DNA of 64,000 nucleotides from Engraulis encrasicolus (taxonomy: Eukaryota; Chordata; Actinopteri; Clupeiformes; Engraulidae): NCBI RefSeq assembly GCF_034702125.1, contig NC_085876.1, forward strand, positions 6,676,864 through 6,740,863, read 5' to 3'. Made by a program: the position numbers and the translations under genes. Below are positions 61,991 through 64,000 of the stretch, piece by piece. Below the pieces are notes generated by a model. That model was not told the origin of the DNA and ran no database searches. It saw only the letters and a list, made by a program, of their open reading frames with translations. The first letter of the stretch is position 1; each line of letters starts with the position of its first letter.

Positions 61991-62654
61991 CGTGCGTGCA
62001 TGCGTGTGTGTTCCATTTCATATTTTAGTGTTTCATATTAAGACACTGTGGTGTCCCCTGGGGGCACTAATACCAAAGAATGGTCTACTTACTAATAAGA
62101 TAAATCAAAGTTTTGACAAGTTTGATCTCCTAAGGGAGCACTGTCCCCTCCGTCTTCCCTTTCTGTGGTGTTTGGTGACAGCTTGATGTGCGCTACTACC
62201 ATCTACAGCCGTGGGTCTCAACCTTTTTTTGACCAAACGCCACTTATTTTACTCACCACTGGGCCTTTGAGTTCAGCATCTTCCTCCGTGTCCCCTGTGC
62301 TGACCATAACTTCTAATGGGTTGAACACTACTGATGAAGTGATTACTTGGTTGGCTAATTCTGAAAAAGAGAAACACAAAATAGATGGCTTTTAGGACAG
62401 GAATGCACAACTAGTTTCATTCATCACCATAGACAAGTTATTAAGGTTTGCCTGTCAAGTTCCAAAAAGAAGCACACTGAGAGAACAACCAGAGACGGTT
62501 TAGGTAGGAGCCTAAACCGGCGCTGGTACAACTTACCTTTCACTGGAATGATAAATTCACATCGAGGGCATTTGATGGTGTCTGGTGCCCCAGGTAAAGG
62601 AAGCACGTTCCCGCACTCTGGGCAGAAGTTAGGGTCTCCACTAAAACAAGACAT
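60931..62654 (-). CDS. polr1h: RNA polymerase I subunit RPA12 (ZNRD1)
   Basis: Four coding exons on the minus strand: 62654-62537, 62360-62257, 61708-61599, 60955-60931; phases close, 118 aa (human about 126). N-terminal zinc ribbon with CPEC (C11, C14) and CPRC (C29, C32), then a linker containing SSVVFNPLE, then the TFIIS-like C-terminal ribbon RRCSRC (C79, C82) with the diagnostic QMRSADEGQTVFFTC segment and C107/C110, ending YQEKEDS. The adjacent D98-E99 pair is the acidic hairpin that supports RNA cleavage in Pol I (family knowledge). The last exon has only eight codons. A short acceptor-like TTACAG lies just before the ATG, so a 5' non-coding exon upstream is probable. Intron 3 contains a 61309-61500 MITE and a strong hairpin at 61240-61298. 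Divergently arranged with ddx39b. Confidence 0.95.
61240..61298. repeat. 26-bp-arm hairpin in polr1h intron 3
   Basis: Arms 61240-61265 and 61273-61298 pair with a single mismatch around a 7-nt loop (TTTGAAT); arm text ACAGAAAACATCACATGCAT. Confidence 0.9.
61309..61500. mobile_element. MITE (192 bp) in polr1h intron 3
   Basis: Ends CAGGGCTTTTTCT / AGAAAAAGCCCTG. A G/C run (GGGGGGTGTTCCCCCCCC) and (AT)n lie inside. No clear 8-bp target duplication. Confidence 0.65.
61936..61986 (+). repeat. (GT)n microsatellite in polr1h intron 2
   Basis: About 50 bp of GT followed by GCGTGCGTGC. Confidence 0.92.
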
Positions 62655-63500
62655 TTCTGTAACGAGAGGGAATTATTATTTGACATGTCATGTCAAAAAC
62701 GTCTAAGTATCTGATTCTTTAGCAGTCCGTCTTTAACAGCCTTCTTCGTAGGTGTAGGTATACTAGTGAAAACAGACCACTTGGTAACCCATATAAATAT
62801 TAGAACTATACATTTCAATACTCACCACAATTGTTACCAAAGTTTGTTGTGGACAGATTCCCCTATTCCTCCGCTTTCACGTGGACGACACAATCAGGCA
62901 ACTGATGTGGGGTCCAAAACGCACGGGTCCTCTTCGTGTGTTTGGCGCAATTGAATGACGTTGCTAGTGCATCAGATGAAAAGTAACCTGATACGAATTG
63001 CTGCGTAAATTTAAGGTAATATTCCCCGTTGTGGAATACAATTCCATAAAGAATAGATAAATGTACATATATGTTTGCTTGATTAACCGAGTTGTTGTCA
63101 TGAATAGCTTCTAAACTTCGTTAATTGATTATTTATTTTATTTTCTGGCGTTTAGAAGACGCTCGATGTGGGTTAGCCAGTACTGTATCATTGGGGTTAG
63201 CTAATAAGCTAGCTAATTGCAGGAGTACTTTTCAGTTATTTGCAATCCGGTTGCTTGTAACATGATGTTGCACTGAACTATTTGCAAATTGAGAATGGAG
63301 AATTGTCGACCTTGGTGAGGTATTGGATTATGACAAGTGGCCATGACAAGCCACACAAGTCACCAAGCTAACAGGTTGAAATGAGCAAGCCATTGGTCTG
63401 TTAGCTAAGGAAATGGGCAAATGACCGTAACAGGTGGCATTGTTTGCCTTCTTTATTTTCCAACAAAACAGAGGTATCACTCTCCGTGTGCACTGTCACT
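62655..63500. promoter_or_regulatory. Divergent polr1h/ddx39b intergenic region
   Basis: Only 846 bp separate the two start codons, which face away from each other, so one bidirectional promoter is likely. Acceptor-like sites adjoin both start codons, meaning the true transcription starts lie inside this stretch. I see no TATA box with confidence. No other coding signal. Confidence 0.5.
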
Positions 63501-64000
63501 ATGACCGAGAATGATGTGGAGAACGAGTTGTTGGACTACGAGGAGGATGAGGTTGACACCGCGGGGAGTGTCGGTGACGGAGCCCTGGTCGGGGTAGGGG
63601 GCGACCCGTTATCCATACGGAAAGAGGCGGTAAAGGGCTCCTACGTGTCCATCCACTCGTCCGGCTTCCGAGACTTTCTGCTGAAGCCCGAGTTGCTGAG
63701 AGCCATCGTGGACTGCGGCTTCGAGCATCCTTCCGAAGGTTAGCCTTGCCGCCTACTGCACTCAGTGGGGAAACGGCTAAATCCTACAGTACTACTGTAA
63801 TATTTCTGCAGCGAGTGAATGCAATGTTTCAGACAAGAAATGTTATGAATTTCTGAATTATTATAATAATCTTCAATATGTAATATAATAACATTTCTTA
63901 CTGCTGTGTCATTTTTTTATATCTGGACCTTCTTCTCTTTTCCCCTGTGTGTGTTCAGTTCAACATGAGTGCATTCCCCAGGCCATCTTGGGGATGGATG
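63501..64000 (+). CDS. ddx39b: DEAD-box RNA helicase 39B (UAP56/BAT1), 5' part
   Basis: First coding exon 63501-63738 (79 codons plus one base), a short intron 63739-63958 (GT...AG), and the start of the next exon 63959-64000, where the window ends. The protein starts [19 protein letters not shown], then has a fish-type glycine/valine-rich insert, then [35 protein letters not shown] and [14 protein letters not shown]. This is the acidic N-terminus and Q-motif region of UAP56 (GFxxxxxPxxxQ... context). UAP56 is an ATP-dependent helicase of the TREX complex acting in spliceosome assembly and mRNA export. The paralogue DDX39A is very similar, so A versus B is decided only by context (MHC-type neighbours) and is less certain than the family. 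The sequence AAAACAG just before 63469 is a plausible acceptor, implying a 5' UTR intron. Confidence 0.88.

Overview
The window is genomic DNA of a bony fish, most likely a teleost. Genes are split into short exons with GT/AG introns. Long (GT)n, (GA)n and (CT)n microsatellites are frequent. Intergenic and intronic DNA is full of hAT and Tc1/mariner-type non-autonomous elements and tRNA-derived SINEs. The protein families match vertebrate single-copy genes almost residue for residue. Species cannot be read from the sequence.

Layout. 1-27 kb holds no gene I can support. It contains a 1.2-kb purine-only-like tract, microsatellites, many small transposons (several with intact 8-bp or TA target duplications), SINEs, a candidate solo LTR and a CpG-rich stretch at about 7.1-8.9 kb that could be a promoter. 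27.7-37.2 kb carries sh3bp5l on the minus strand (7 coding exons, 520 aa). 38.1-58.5 kb carries gtf2h4, the TFIIH p52 subunit, on the minus strand (13 coding exons, 464 aa; all phases join). Its third intron (about 9.5 kb) contains, on the opposite strand, a complete four-exon TNF gene at 54.2-56.9 kb. 60.9-62.7 kb carries polr1h (ZNRD1/RPA12), minus strand, 4 coding exons, 118 aa. 63.5 kb to the right edge holds the first coding exon and the start of the second coding exon of ddx39b (UAP56/BAT1), plus strand.

GTF2H4, TNF, POLR1H and DDX39B are all MHC class I/III-region genes in mammals, so this looks like a fish relic of that linkage group. SH3BP5L is an outsider (it lies elsewhere in human). 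The genes do not form a pathway: TFIIH p52 and RPA12 are core transcription factors, DDX39B is an mRNA export/splicing helicase, SH3BP5L a Rab11 GEF, TNF an inflammatory cytokine. The most notable points are the antisense nesting of TNF inside gtf2h4, a 180-bp (CT)n microsatellite serving as the polypyrimidine tract of TNF intron 1, and in both sh3bp5l and gtf2h4 decayed duplicate copies of an exon's 3' end plus its splice donor lying in the following intron. All exon joins were worked out by eye from splice sites and reading phase; no alignment or database search was run.
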